From NCBI GenBank assembly GCA_020721445.1, contig DYMU01000002.1, positions 1 through 64,000 of the forward strand: a stretch of 64,000 nt of DNA, written 5' to 3'. Within the stretch, counting starts at the first letter, position 1. Every line of letters starts with the position of its first letter. The notes below the pieces were generated by a model, which was given only the letters and a program-made list of their open reading frames with translations, was not told where the DNA came from and did not search any database. Below, piece after piece: positions 56,190 through 64,000 of the stretch. The translations under genes were made by a program, and so were the position numbers. This DNA comes from Gemmobacter nectariphilus. Its GTDB lineage: Bacteria > Pseudomonadota > Alphaproteobacteria > Rhodobacterales > Rhodobacteraceae.

Positions 56190-56870
56190 ATGAAACGCTA
56201 CGCCGTGTATTATGCCCCACGTCCCGGCGCCTTTGCCAGCCGCGCCGCCGCTTGGCTGGGCTGGGATGTGGCCCTTGGTCAGCCGGTGGCGCAGCCCGAT
56301 CTGCCCGGTCTTCCCGTGCCTGCTGCGGCTTTGACCACTGATCCGCGCAAATACGGCTTCCACGGCACAATCCGCGCACCCTTTCGCCCGGCTGACGGGC
56401 TGACCGGCGCCGACATTGCCGCCACCGTGGCACGGCTTGCCAGCACCCTGCCGCCCTGTGTCTGCGATGGCCTGCATCTGGAAATCCTGCACGGCTTTCT
56501 GGCGCTGACGCCGATGGGCGACGAAACCGCCCTGCTGGCGCTGGGGGCGGGCGTGGTTGAAGGCACCAATGCCCTGCGCGCACCGCTGACCGCGGCCGAG
56601 ATCACCAAGCGCCGCCCCGAAAAGCTTAACCCCCGCCAGCGCGAACTGCTGGATCGTTGGGGTTATCCGCATGTGATGGAGGCGTTTCGCTTTCACCTGA
56701 CCCTGACCAGCCGCCTGGCCGCCGATCACGCCGATCAGGCCGCCAAGGTTCTGCGTGATCATTTCGCCCCGGTCCTGCCGCAGCCTTTTGTCATCGAAGA
56801 CCTGTGCCTGTTCGGCGAAGACGCCGCTGGCCGGTTTCATCTGCTGCACCGCTATCCCCTGTCGGGCTGA
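56190..56870 (+). CDS. DUF1045 phosphonate-locus protein, 2H phosphoesterase fold
   Basis: ATG 56190 (MKRYAVYYAPRPGAF) gives 226 residues; ATG 56181 is in frame and possible. Two H-x-T/S-type motifs, FHGTIRAPF and FHLTLTSRL, are the hallmark of 2H phosphoesterases related to RNA 2',5' ligase/phosphodiesterases. DUF1045 genes are tied to C-P lyase clusters. No phnP is visible in this window, and this protein could hydrolyse the cyclic ribose phosphate that C-P lyase makes; that is inference. Its 3' end overlaps the convergent phnN by 19 bases. Confidence 0.8.
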   Translation: MKRYAVYYAPRPGAFASRAAAWLGWDVALGQPVAQPDLPGLPVPAAALTTDPRKYGFHGTIRAPFRPADGLTGADIAATVARLASTLPPCVCDGLHLEILHGFLALTPMGDETALLALGAGVVEGTNALRAPLTAAEITKRRPEKLNPRQRELLDRWGYPHVMEAFRFHLTLTSRLAADHADQAAKVLRDHFAPVLPQPFVIEDLCLFGEDAAGRFHLLHRYPLSG

Positions 56871-57376
56871 AACGCAGCCAACAGCCGCTCCACGCCCACC
56901 TCCTGGCTTGCATCGTTCATCACCACGCGCGGCACAATCCCCTCGGGCAGGGTAAAACTGGCCCGCGCCAGCCTTGCCTTGATGTCCACCACATCCTCGC
57001 GTCCGCGCGCTGCCAGGCGTGCGGCAAGAATGTCATCGGGCGCGGTCACCAGCACCACCACCAGACCCGGCAGCCGGTCCCGCGCCTCGGCCAATGCCGC
57101 GCGCGAGCCGTTGAACACCACATCCCCCGGCAGCGCCAGTTGCGCCTTCGGGATGCCATAGCGCAGCCCGTGCGCGTGCCAGTCCAGGGCAAACTCCCCC
57201 GCCTCCAGCCGCCGCTGGAAGGCATCCTCGCTGACCGCTTCAAACGGCTCGCCGCCGGCGTCGGCGCTGCGGGTAATCACCCGGCGCACGATGTGCAGGT
57301 CAGGCCGCCGTGCCACAGCGCCTGCCAGCAGCGTGTCTTTCCCGGCACCAGACGGGCCGACCACGGCAAAGATCAT
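56852..57376 (-). CDS. phnN: Ribose 1,5-bisphosphate phosphokinase PhnN
   Basis: The 174-residue kinase has the P-loop FAVVGPSGAGKDTLLAGA, the guanylate-kinase-like RRVITRSADAGGEPFEAVSE and WHAHGLRYGIP. It phosphorylates ribose 1,5-bisphosphate to PRPP, returning the sugar of phosphonate breakdown to nucleotide synthesis. It overlaps phnL by ATGA at the end of the phn operon. Confidence 0.94.
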   Translation of the reverse strand: MIFAVVGPSGAGKDTLLAGAVARRPDLHIVRRVITRSADAGGEPFEAVSEDAFQRRLEAGEFALDWHAHGLRYGIPKAQLALPGDVVFNGSRAALAEARDRLPGLVVVLVTAPDDILAARLAARGREDVVDIKARLARASFTLPEGIVPRVVMNDASQEVGVERLLAAFQPDRG

Positions 57377-58065
57377 GCGGCAACCTTTGGCGTAAACCCC
57401 GTCACATCCACCAGCCGGTCACAGACCCGGCCCCGCGCGCCTTCGTCGTGAAAGATGCCCAGAATCGCCGCGCCACGCGCCTTTGCCTCTTCGATCAGGC
57501 TCAGCACAACCTCGCGGTTCACCGCATCCAGACTGGCGGTCGGCTCGTCCAGCAACAGCACCGGATAGGGGTGGGCAAAGCCGCGCGCGATGTTCACCCG
57601 CTGCTGTTCGCCGCCGGAAAACGTGGTGGGCGACAGGCTCCACAACCGCTGCGGAATGTTCAGCCGCGCAAGCAGCGTCTCGGCCCGCGCCCGTGCAACT
57701 TCGGCCGTCACCCCCAGTTGCAGCAGCGGGTCGGCCACCACATCCACCGTTGGCACCCGGGGCACCACCCGCAGGAACTGGCTGACATAGCCAAGCGTCT
57801 CGCGCCGCAGCCGGATGATCTGGCGCGGGCTGGCGGTCGCCACGTCAAGGCCCGCCACCCGCAGGCTGCCGCTGGCGGCCAGATAGTTGCCGTAAACCAT
57901 CCGCATCAGGGTTGATTTGCCCGCACCCGATTGGCCGGTCAGCCCGACACATTCACCGGGTGCCACCGCAAGGGCCGCGCCCGCCATCACCGGAATGACG
58001 GCGCTGCCCTGATTGTGCAGGGTGAACGATTTCGACAGGCCGGAAATCTCGATCAATGCTGTCAC
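57373..58065 (-). CDS. phnL: C-P lyase accessory ABC-type ATPase PhnL
   Basis: GTG 58065 overlaps the corA stop (GTGA) and gives 230 residues. Walker A GLTGQSGAGKSTLMRMVYG, the signature FSGGEQQRVNIARGF and Walker B VLLLDEPTASLD are present, followed by GIFHDEGARGRVCDR. PhnL works with PhnGHIJ in coupling phosphonate to ATP. It ends in overlap with phnN. Confidence 0.94.
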   Translation of the reverse strand: MTALIEISGLSKSFTLHNQGSAVIPVMAGAALAVAPGECVGLTGQSGAGKSTLMRMVYGNYLAASGSLRVAGLDVATASPRQIIRLRRETLGYVSQFLRVVPRVPTVDVVADPLLQLGVTAEVARARAETLLARLNIPQRLWSLSPTTFSGGEQQRVNIARGFAHPYPVLLLDEPTASLDAVNREVVLSLIEEAKARGAAILGIFHDEGARGRVCDRLVDVTGFTPKVAA

Positions 58066-59021
58066 AGCCAGCGCCTCCATTTGAAAAACAGATAAGTTCC
58101 CACCCCCGACGCCACCATCAAACCGATGGCCATCGGATAGCCCCAGACCCATTTCAGCTCGGGCATCACCTCAAAGTTCATGCCATAGGCGCTTGCGATC
58201 ACCGTCGGGGGCAGAAACACCACCGCCACAATCGACACGATCTTGATGGTCTGGTTCTGGCTCAGGTTGATCATGCCCATGGTCGAATCGCTTGCCAGCG
58301 CCACCCGCGCCGACAGGTGGTCGGCATGCACCTCCAGCGCGTGAATGTCGCGCATCAGCCCCTTGACCGGCGCCTTCAGCACCGTGCCGCGCTGCTCATC
58401 GGTCAGGGTTTGGCCAAAGTAGCTGACCGCCCGCTCGATGGTCAGCAAAGACAGCCGAACGCGCGCAATCTGCTCACCCTCGCGCCCGGTTCGGCGCAGC
58501 ACGGCCTGCAATTGATCGCCATCGGTGGTGCCGGTGTCGCCATAGACCTCGCGGGCCAGAACATCCAGCGCCCGGCCCGAACTTTCCAGCAAATCCGCCA
58601 GCCGCCCGATGATCTCTTCGATCAGGCTCAGAAACAGCCGCCCGGAATCGCCGATTCCGGGCCCCACCTTGTCGGCCCGTTCGGGGTAGGTCGTGAACGG
58701 TCGCGGGTCATGGTGGCGCACGGTGAACAGCCGATCCGGCTTCATCACAAAGGTCACCGGCCCCGACATCGCCTCTTTGGTGTCGGACAGTCCAGGGAGC
58801 GCCACTGTCATGTAGTCGATGCCATCTTCGCGATACAGCCGGTTCGAGATTTCGATCTCTTCCATGTCGGCCAATGTCGGCACTTCGATGCCAAAGGCCT
58901 GCGCCGCCTCCACCTGCGTCGGGATCGGGCGATAGAGGTCAATCCAGATCGCATCGTCCAGTGACTGATCGGCCTCCAGCCTTTGCAGCTTTGCGCCCTG
59001 CGCCTGATAGGCAAACAACAT
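58062..59021 (-). CDS. corA: CorA-family magnesium transporter inside the phn operon
   Basis: The 319-residue protein has a soluble N-terminal funnel domain (about 1-255) and two C-terminal membrane helices flanking the GMN signature in ASAYGMNFEVMPELKW. It ends in a basic KWRRWL tail. CorA forms a pentameric Mg2+ channel. It lies three bases after phnK and overlaps phnL, so it is cotranscribed with C-P lyase genes. The reason for a metal transporter there is not known to me; metal supply for the ATP-dependent Phn enzymes is one guess. Confidence 0.93.
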   Translation of the reverse strand: MLFAYQAQGAKLQRLEADQSLDDAIWIDLYRPIPTQVEAAQAFGIEVPTLADMEEIEISNRLYREDGIDYMTVALPGLSDTKEAMSGPVTFVMKPDRLFTVRHHDPRPFTTYPERADKVGPGIGDSGRLFLSLIEEIIGRLADLLESSGRALDVLAREVYGDTGTTDGDQLQAVLRRTGREGEQIARVRLSLLTIERAVSYFGQTLTDEQRGTVLKAPVKGLMRDIHALEVHADHLSARVALASDSTMGMINLSQNQTIKIVSIVAVVFLPPTVIASAYGMNFEVMPELKWVWGYPMAIGLMVASGVGTYLFFKWRRWL

Positions 59022-59024
59022 CTC

Positions 59025-59819
59025 TCACACCTGCAAGACTGAAGATACAAGCAACTGGCTATAGGCATGCTGCGGGTCGTCCAGCACCTGATCGGTCAGC
59101 CCCTGTTCCACCACGCGCCCGTCCTTCATCACCATCAAGCGGTCGGCCAACAGCCGCACCACCGCCAGATCATGCGTCACGATGATCACCGAAAGCCCCA
59201 GATCGCGCACCAGCCCGCGCAACAGATCCAGCAGACGCGCCTGAACCGAAACGTCAAGTCCCCCGGTCGGCTCGTCCATGAACACCAGCCGCGGCCCGGT
59301 CACCAGATTGCGCGCGATCTGCAACCGTTGCTGCATCCCGCCCGAAAAGGCGCTTGGCCGGTCGTCAATCCGGTCGGCGGCAATTTCCACCCGGCCCAGC
59401 CAGTCGGTCGCGGTGTCGCGGATCGTGCCGTAATGCCGCGCGCCGATGGCCATCAGCCGTTCGCCCACATTGCCGCCGGCAGAAACCCCCATCCGCAACC
59501 CGTCACGCGGGTTCTGGTGGACATAGGCCCATTCTGTGCGGCTCAGCTTGCGCCGCTCGGTTTCGGCCATCGCCAGGACATCGCGCCCGTCATAGATCAC
59601 GCTGCCCAGATCGGGCCGCAGATGCCCGGCAAGGCACGACAGCAGCGTGGATTTGCCCGACCCGCTTTCGCCGACAATCCCCAGCACCTCGCCGGGGAAC
59701 AGGTCAAACGACACATCGACACAGCCGATCCGGTTGCCATAGTATTTGGTCAACCCCTCCACCTGAAACAGGGGCTGCTCATTCCTCTTGGTCCAAATAC
59801 CCATATCCACCGACCCCAT
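59025..59819 (-). CDS. phnK: C-P lyase ABC-type ATPase PhnK
   Basis: ATG 59819 shares one base with the phnJ stop and gives 264 residues. Walker A GIVGESGSGKSTLLSCLAGHL, SGGMQQRLQIARNL and LVFMDEPTGGLD are clear, as are RTEWAYVHQNPRDGLRM and VIIVTHDLAVVR. PhnK binds the PhnGHIJ core. A downstream in-frame ATG (MGIWTKRNEQ) is an alternative start. Confidence 0.96.
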   Translation of the reverse strand: MGSVDMGIWTKRNEQPLFQVEGLTKYYGNRIGCVDVSFDLFPGEVLGIVGESGSGKSTLLSCLAGHLRPDLGSVIYDGRDVLAMAETERRKLSRTEWAYVHQNPRDGLRMGVSAGGNVGERLMAIGARHYGTIRDTATDWLGRVEIAADRIDDRPSAFSGGMQQRLQIARNLVTGPRLVFMDEPTGGLDVSVQARLLDLLRGLVRDLGLSVIIVTHDLAVVRLLADRLMVMKDGRVVEQGLTDQVLDDPQHAYSQLLVSSVLQV

Positions 59820-60709
59820 CACGCGCTTCCGTCTGCCATTGCCACACCCAACCGCCCCACATGCCCCGCCGCACGGCGGCCCGCGCAGAAATCGGTGTCC
59901 GAACAGACATACATCCGCGACCCGGCATCGTCGGTGATCACCTCGTCCAGATAGCTGCCCTTGGCCCCACACAGATCGCAGTCATGCGGGGCCTTGCTGG
60001 CGGTGAACGGGTGGTCGTCGAAATCCAGACTGACAACGCGCGTATAGGGCGGCACCGCATAGATCCGCTGCTCGCGCCCCGCGCCAAACAACTGGATCGC
60101 GGCATTGTCGCCCAGCTTGGGGTTGTCAAACTTCGGAATGGGCGAGGGGTCCATGACATAGCGCCCCTCTACCTTGACCGGATAGGCATAGCTGGTGGCG
60201 ATCTCGCCATGTCGGGCGATATCCTCATACAGTTTCACATGCATCAGCCCGTATTCTTCCAGCTCATGCATCTTGCGCGTCTCGGTCTCGCGCGGCTCCA
60301 GAAACCGCAAGGGTTCGGGGATCGGCACCTGATAGACCACAATCTGCCCCTCGCGCAGCGGCGTTTCGGGTATCCGGTGGCGGGTCTGGATTACCGTCGC
60401 CTCGATCGTGGCTTCGGTCACCGCCACCCCCGCGGTGCGCTGAAAGAACTTGCGGATGCTGACCGCGTTCGTCGTGTCATCGGCACCTTGGTCGATTACC
60501 TTCAGCCGGTCTTCGGGCACCAGACAAGCGGCTGTCACCTGCACCCCTCCGGTGCCCCAGCCGTAAGGCATCGGCATTTCCCGGCTGGCAAACGGCACCT
60601 GATAGCCGGGCACCGCGACGCCTTTCAGGATCGCACGGCGGATCATCCGCTTGGTCTGTTCGTCCAGATAGGCGAAGTTATAGGCCCCGGTTTCAAAAAG
60701 CTCGGTCAT
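59819..60709 (-). CDS. phnJ: Alpha-D-ribose 1-methylphosphonate 5-phosphate C-P lyase PhnJ
   Basis: PhnJ is the radical SAM enzyme that breaks the carbon-phosphorus bond. The 296 residues carry Cys244 and Cys247 in DCDLCGAKG, Cys269 in MYVCSDTD and Cys275, matching the spacing of E. coli C241, C244, C266 and C272, which bind the 4Fe-4S cluster and act in catalysis. It overlaps phnI and phnK. Confidence 0.97.
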   Translation of the reverse strand: MTELFETGAYNFAYLDEQTKRMIRRAILKGVAVPGYQVPFASREMPMPYGWGTGGVQVTAACLVPEDRLKVIDQGADDTTNAVSIRKFFQRTAGVAVTEATIEATVIQTRHRIPETPLREGQIVVYQVPIPEPLRFLEPRETETRKMHELEEYGLMHVKLYEDIARHGEIATSYAYPVKVEGRYVMDPSPIPKFDNPKLGDNAAIQLFGAGREQRIYAVPPYTRVVSLDFDDHPFTASKAPHDCDLCGAKGSYLDEVITDDAGSRMYVCSDTDFCAGRRAAGHVGRLGVAMADGSA

Positions 60710-61788
60710 TCTGCCGCCTCCTGCATCGTCATCGCCTCGGCCCGCAGACGCCGCACCAGCTCCAGTTCCGACTGGAAATCCACGTAATGTGGCAGCTTGA
60801 TATGCTCCAGAAACCCGGTCGCCTGAATGTTGTCGCAGTGATACAGCACAAACTCGGCATCCTGTGCCGGGGCGCCGATGTTGTCTTCGCCCAACTCTTT
60901 CCAGCGCAGCGCCCGGTCTACCAGTGACATGGCAATCGCCTTGCGCTCGGTCTTGCCGAACACCAGACCATAGCCACGGGTAAACTGCGGCGGCTCGGTC
61001 TTGCTGCCCTTGAACTGGTTGACGGTCTCACATTCCGTCAGCTCAACCTCGCCGATCTCGACGGCAAAGCCCAGTTCGGGGATATCCATCTCTACCGCCA
61101 CCCGGCCAATCCGCAACTCGCCGACAAAGGCATGGGTGCGCCCGTATCCGCGCTGCGTGGAATAGGCCATCGACAGGATGAACCCTTCATCCCCTCGCGT
61201 GATCGCCTGCAACCGCAAGGGCCGGTCGGCGGGCAGTTCCAGCGGGGTTCGGGTCAGATCGGCAGGCGTCGCATCGTCGCGGGGTTCTTCCTCGATCAGC
61301 CCGTCGCGGTTCAAAAAACCCGTCACATGCGGCACCGGGCCGGGGGTGGCGGGCGCCTTGGCGGCGGCCGGGGCCTCGCCCTCGGCGGCAAGGGCAAAGT
61401 CCAGCAGCCGGTGGGTGTAGTCGAACGTCGGCCCCAGAACCTGCCCGCCGGGCAAATCCTTGAACGTCGCGCTGATCCGCCGATCCACCGCCATTTGGGC
61501 GGTATCCACTGGCACCGAGGTGCCCAGCCGGGGCAGGGTGGTGCGATAGGCGCGGATCAGGAAAATCGCCTCGATCAGATCGCCGCGTGCCTGCTTGATC
61601 GCCAAAGCCGCCAGATCAGGGTCGAAAAGTGACCCCTCGGCCATCACCCGGTTCACCGCCAGCTTTAACTGTTCGCGAATCTGCGGCAGCGTCAGTTCGG
61701 CAACAGCAGGATCGCCCCGGCGCTCTTCGGCAAGCCAGGCATGGGCGTTGTCGATGGCGCGCTCGCCCCCTTTGACGGCGACATACAT
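60706..61788 (-). CDS. phnI: C-P lyase core subunit PhnI
   Basis: ATG 61788 (MYVAVKGGERAIDNAHAW) shares one base with the phnH stop and gives 360 residues. The N-terminal MYVAVKGGE...A, the LGFAVEIGEVELTECETVNQFKGSK-type region and YHCDNIQATGFLEHIKLPHYVDFQ near the end match PhnI. It catalyses displacement of adenine from ATP by phosphonate together with PhnGHL. Confidence 0.96.
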   Translation of the reverse strand: MYVAVKGGERAIDNAHAWLAEERRGDPAVAELTLPQIREQLKLAVNRVMAEGSLFDPDLAALAIKQARGDLIEAIFLIRAYRTTLPRLGTSVPVDTAQMAVDRRISATFKDLPGGQVLGPTFDYTHRLLDFALAAEGEAPAAAKAPATPGPVPHVTGFLNRDGLIEEEPRDDATPADLTRTPLELPADRPLRLQAITRGDEGFILSMAYSTQRGYGRTHAFVGELRIGRVAVEMDIPELGFAVEIGEVELTECETVNQFKGSKTEPPQFTRGYGLVFGKTERKAIAMSLVDRALRWKELGEDNIGAPAQDAEFVLYHCDNIQATGFLEHIKLPHYVDFQSELELVRRLRAEAMTMQEAAE

Positions 61789-62357
61789 CAGACATCCTCC
61801 ACGATGGTTGATCGGGGCAACCCGGCAACGCGGGCACCGCAAGTCAGCAGACAGTCGAACCCCAGCGGAAACAGCGCCCGATTGGCCCGGAACGCCGCCA
61901 CCTCGGGCAACGACAGATGCGCTGCGTCCTTGATGCCCGGCCCGGTCAGCCGTGGCCCCTGGGCCTTCAGCCGATCAACCTCGACAATCAGCGTGGCGGA
62001 TCGGTCGGGGTAATCCGGCAGGCCAATCCGGAAACGGTTCAGCGGGTGCAGATCTTCCCAGCGCCCCAATGCAAAATCGGCGTCTTCGGCCCGCACCAAC
62101 GGCGCGCCGATGTGGAACGTCACCCAGTCGCGCACCGCAGGACAGTTAGCCGCACCGGCCAGATGCACTGACGTGGTGCCGTCAGCGAGGGTCAGAAGCG
62201 CAACCCCCGCCGCAACCGACAGCGGGGCCGGCGGGGCCGCGCCCTCCAGCAGATGAAGGGTGCCGGGCCGGGCCATCGCCTCCAGCACCCCACGAAAGGC
62301 GCGGGCCGATTGTTGCGGGGCGGCGGCAAAGCCACCCATCAGGGCATCTGGTGTCAT
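61788..62357 (-). CDS. phnH: C-P lyase subunit PhnH
   Basis: The 189-residue protein has the family motifs FRGVLEAMARPG, LLTLADGTTSVHL, FHIGAPLV, ADFALGRWEDL and the C-terminal FPLGFDCLLTCGARVAGLPRST. It is part of the PhnGHIJ core. It overlaps phnG upstream by four bases. Confidence 0.95.
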   Translation of the reverse strand: MTPDALMGGFAAAPQQSARAFRGVLEAMARPGTLHLLEGAAPPAPLSVAAGVALLTLADGTTSVHLAGAANCPAVRDWVTFHIGAPLVRAEDADFALGRWEDLHPLNRFRIGLPDYPDRSATLIVEVDRLKAQGPRLTGPGIKDAAHLSLPEVAAFRANRALFPLGFDCLLTCGARVAGLPRSTIVEDV

Positions 62358-62782
62358 TGATCCTCTCCGCGCACCATGGTGAAGAAATCAACCTTCGTAG
62401 CTGCAGCCTTTTCGGCTCTGTCATGGCGTAAAGCACCTGCCTCGGCCGCCAGCACAGTCACCACATCCGATTGTAGCCGTGGCGCGGCATCGGTCTGCAT
62501 CAAGGCATCCACGACCGCAGCGCGGGTGGCGTGGGTCTTGTCACGGCCTTGTACATAGGCGTGGCCCACCGGGCCGTCCTCCAACCGGACCGAACAGCGC
62601 GTCACCGTCATTTCGCCCAGATTGAACGCCGCCCCGGTGCCGCCGACCCGGCCCTGCACCATCACCGACCCGATTTCGGGCGGTCGCAAATAGCTGTGGT
62701 TGGGCAGATCGGGCAGCAAAGCGGCCAACCGCGCGGGCGGGGCCTTGGCCAACACCGACATCCAGCCTTTTCGATCCATCAT
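62354..62782 (-). CDS. phnG: C-P lyase subunit PhnG
   Basis: The 142-residue product has WMSVLAKAPPARLAALL, VMVQGRVGGTGAAFNLGEMTVTRCSVRL and VGHAYVQGRDKTHATRAAVVDAL, typical of PhnG. It is first in the operon phnGHIJK-corA-phnL-phnN and starts 24 bases left of the palindrome shared with phnF. ATG 62779 is one codon later and equally possible. Confidence 0.95.
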   Translation of the reverse strand: MMDRKGWMSVLAKAPPARLAALLPDLPNHSYLRPPEIGSVMVQGRVGGTGAAFNLGEMTVTRCSVRLEDGPVGHAYVQGRDKTHATRAAVVDALMQTDAAPRLQSDVVTVLAAEAGALRHDRAEKAAATKVDFFTMVRGEDQ

Positions 62783-62806
62783 TTTGTGGTCCTCGACAGC
62801 TTGCAG

Positions 62807-62838
62807 ATTTGTCTAGATTACTATACAACTAGACAAAT
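62807..62838. promoter_or_regulatory. PhnF operator candidate between phnG and phnF
   Basis: ATTTGTCTAG (62807-62816) and its exact complement CTAGACAAAT (62829-62838) are separated by 12 bases. A 10-bp perfect inverted repeat in the divergent gap is what a dimeric GntR/HutC regulator such as PhnF would bind. It overlaps the likely phnG -10 element, so repression of the operon is expected. Confidence 0.65.
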
Positions 62839-62865
62839 ACTACGCACAGAACCGGTCCGGCTCAA
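62837..62865 (-). promoter_or_regulatory. Candidate phnG promoter
   Basis: On the minus strand TTGAGC (complement of 62860-62865), a 17-base spacer and TAGTAT (complement of 62837-62842) each match four of six sigma-70 consensus bases. The -10 touches the palindrome. No clear Pho box was seen. Confidence 0.3.
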
Positions 62866-62886
62866 CCCCCTGCCTGTGAAGTTTTG

Positions 62887-63609
62887 ATGACAAAAATCAC
62901 CGCCCGACAGCCGATCTGGAAATCCATCGCCGACACCTTGTCGGCCGAGATTGCCCAAGGCCACTATCGCCCCGGTGACAAACTGCCAACCGAGGCGCAG
63001 TTGGCCAGCCGATTCGGGGTCAACCGGCACACGATACGCCACGCGCTTGCCGGGCTGGCTGATCTGGGCACGGTGCATTCGCGGCGTGGATCGGGGGTGT
63101 TTGTGGCCAGTCAGCCGACCGACTATCCGCTGGGCCGCCGGGTGCGGTTTCAACAAAACCTCGCGGCAAGCGGGCGCAGCGCCTCGCGCAGCATCAGTCG
63201 CCGCGAAACCCGGCCCTGCGACGCACGTGAGGCCGAGGCGTTGCGCCTGACCGCTGGTGCCCCGGTGCATATCGTCGAAGGGCTGTCGCTGGCGGATGGT
63301 CAGCCGCTTGCGGCGTTCCGATCGGTTTTTCCAGCACAGCGGTTCCCTGAACTGCTGACCCATCTGGAGCAGACCCCGTCGATCACCGCCGCGCTGTCGG
63401 CCTGCGGGTTGGCCGACTATACCCGCGAGTCGACCCGGATCACCGCCAAACTGGCCCCGGCCGTTCTGGCACTGTCGCTGCAAATCCCTGAAGGCGCGCC
63501 GATCCTGCGCTCGGTTGCGATCAACGTCGATGCAGATGGGGTTCCGGTGGAATATGGCACAACATGGTTTGCCGGCGACAGGGTGACGCTGACCCACTCG
63601 CCTGATTGA
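62887..63609 (+). CDS. phnF: Phosphonate operon regulator PhnF (GntR/HutC family)
   Basis: ATG 62887 gives 240 residues. The winged HTH has PIWKSIADTLSAEIAQGHYRPGDKLPTEAQLASRFGVNRHTIRHAL and GTVHSRRGSGVFV. A UTRA ligand-binding domain follows with VHIVEGLSLADGQPLA and the C-terminal PVEYGTTWFAGDRVTL. It is divergent from phnG with a perfect palindrome between them and probably represses the operon until a ligand binds. Confidence 0.95.
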   Translation: MTKITARQPIWKSIADTLSAEIAQGHYRPGDKLPTEAQLASRFGVNRHTIRHALAGLADLGTVHSRRGSGVFVASQPTDYPLGRRVRFQQNLAASGRSASRSISRRETRPCDAREAEALRLTAGAPVHIVEGLSLADGQPLAAFRSVFPAQRFPELLTHLEQTPSITAALSACGLADYTRESTRITAKLAPAVLALSLQIPEGAPILRSVAINVDADGVPVEYGTTWFAGDRVTLTHSPD

Positions 63610-64000
63610 TCAGCCGTTGTGTTTCTCCAGAAACGCCTCGGCCTTGAGGCTGCGGAAATCCATCAGCGCGGCACGCAGGCGGGAATGGTCCCAGTCCCAC
63701 CACGCCAGCGCCATCAGGCGGTCGGCAATGCCCGCGCTGAACCGCGGGCGCATCGGGGTGGCGGGGACGCCGGCCACGATCATGTAAGGCGGCACGTCCT
63801 TGGTCACCACCGCGCCCGAGGCGATGATTGCCCCGGCGCCAATGGTCACCTCGGGCTTGATGATCGCGCCGTGGCCGACCCAGGTGTCAGGGCCGATGAC
63901 CGTGCGGCGGGCGGCGCGGGCGGTAACGGTCGCGGGGTCGTCGGTCGCGTCGTCCCAGTAATAGCTGGAGCGGTAGAGGAAATGGTGCAGGCTGGCATGG
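63610..64000 (-). CDS. Left-handed beta-helix acetyltransferase, N-terminus outside the window
   Basis: The frame stays open to the right edge; about 130 C-terminal residues are visible. Hexapeptide repeats (TVIGPDTWVGHGAIIKPEVTIGAGAIIASGAVVTKDVPPYMIVAGVPA) define the left-handed beta-helix of CoA-dependent acyltransferases. The preceding HHFLYRSSYYW resembles xenobiotic/chloramphenicol acetyltransferase relatives often found in phn clusters. It may acetylate aminophosphonates, but that is inference. It ends one base from the convergent phnF stop. Confidence 0.8.
   Translation of the reverse strand, partial: HASLHHFLYRSSYYWDDATDDPATVTARAARRTVIGPDTWVGHGAIIKPEVTIGAGAIIASGAVVTKDVPPYMIVAGVPATPMRPRFSAGIADRLMALAWWDWDHSRLRAALMDFRSLKAEAFLEKHNG

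Noticed and set aside
62783-62886. Pho box ahead of the phn operon
   Set aside because: Only partial CTGTNA-like matches occur and none form the spaced repeat that PhoB needs. The PhnF-type palindrome explains the region better.
1-64000. CRISPR array or rRNA genes
   Set aside because: No regularly spaced repeats and no rRNA signature were seen on either strand.

Overview
The window is a high-GC alphaproteobacterial chromosome segment. I place it in the Rhodobacterales/Rhodobacteraceae on gene content and order: the divergent regB / senC-regA-hvrA redox cluster with ahcY nearby, hemD-mic60-hemY beside tsaD, the maf-aroE-coaE-dnaQ-secB block facing hemJ-rho-mnmE-mnmG-rsmG-parA-parB, and a C-P lyase operon. 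No species can be named from sequence alone.

Region 1 (1 to about 6,577) is the end of an integrated mobile element. It holds short proteins of unknown function, a membrane glycosyltransferase of family 2, a ParA-type ATPase with its own N-terminal helix-turn-helix and a palindromic operator in front of it, and a convergent three-gene cassette: two-helix membrane protein, ImmA/IrrE-type HExxH metalloprotease, and a 'protein beta' family protein. The element stops at a broken threonine tRNA. The 5' 39 nt of a tRNA-Thr(CGU) remain at 6578-6616, and a complete tRNA-Thr(CGU) with a different body sits inside the element at 6415-6490. This looks like integration into the anticodon loop with a carried replacement tRNA. 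The ImmA/beta/membrane cassette next to that attachment site is my best candidate for an undescribed system, possibly phage defence.

Region 2 (6,653 to 31,899) is core chromosome. It holds haem and tRNA-modification genes (hemY, mic60, hemD, tsaD), gpsA, small proteins, a subtilase-fold protein that has lost catalytic residues, ahcY, and the RegB/RegA global redox two-component system with SenC and HvrA. A tightly overlapping operon follows: tsaE, the peptidoglycan-recycling pair amgK-murU, and the recombination nuclease addB-addA.

Region 3 (31,900 to 43,171) has trxA, hslV, a membrane protein, hslU, a lipoprotein hydrolase, an smr-mltA-Tim44 group, fxsA, secB and the dnaQ-coaE-aroE-maf operon. 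The 418-bp gap at 42,754-43,171, with near-consensus DnaA boxes and an AT-rich stretch, is the probable replication origin (oriC).

Region 4 (43,172 to 54,872) is the origin-proximal block hemJ-rho-mnmE-mnmG-rsmG-parA-parB, with three perfect 16-bp parS sites at 46,336, 48,239 and 51,785. After it come hemW, rdgB, rph, hrcA and grpE.

Region 5 (54,943 to 64,000) is a C-P lyase locus for phosphonate use: phnGHIJK-corA-phnL-phnN on the minus strand, phnF divergent with an operator-like palindrome, phnM, a 2H-phosphoesterase-like DUF1045 gene, and a left-handed beta-helix acetyltransferase cut by the window end.
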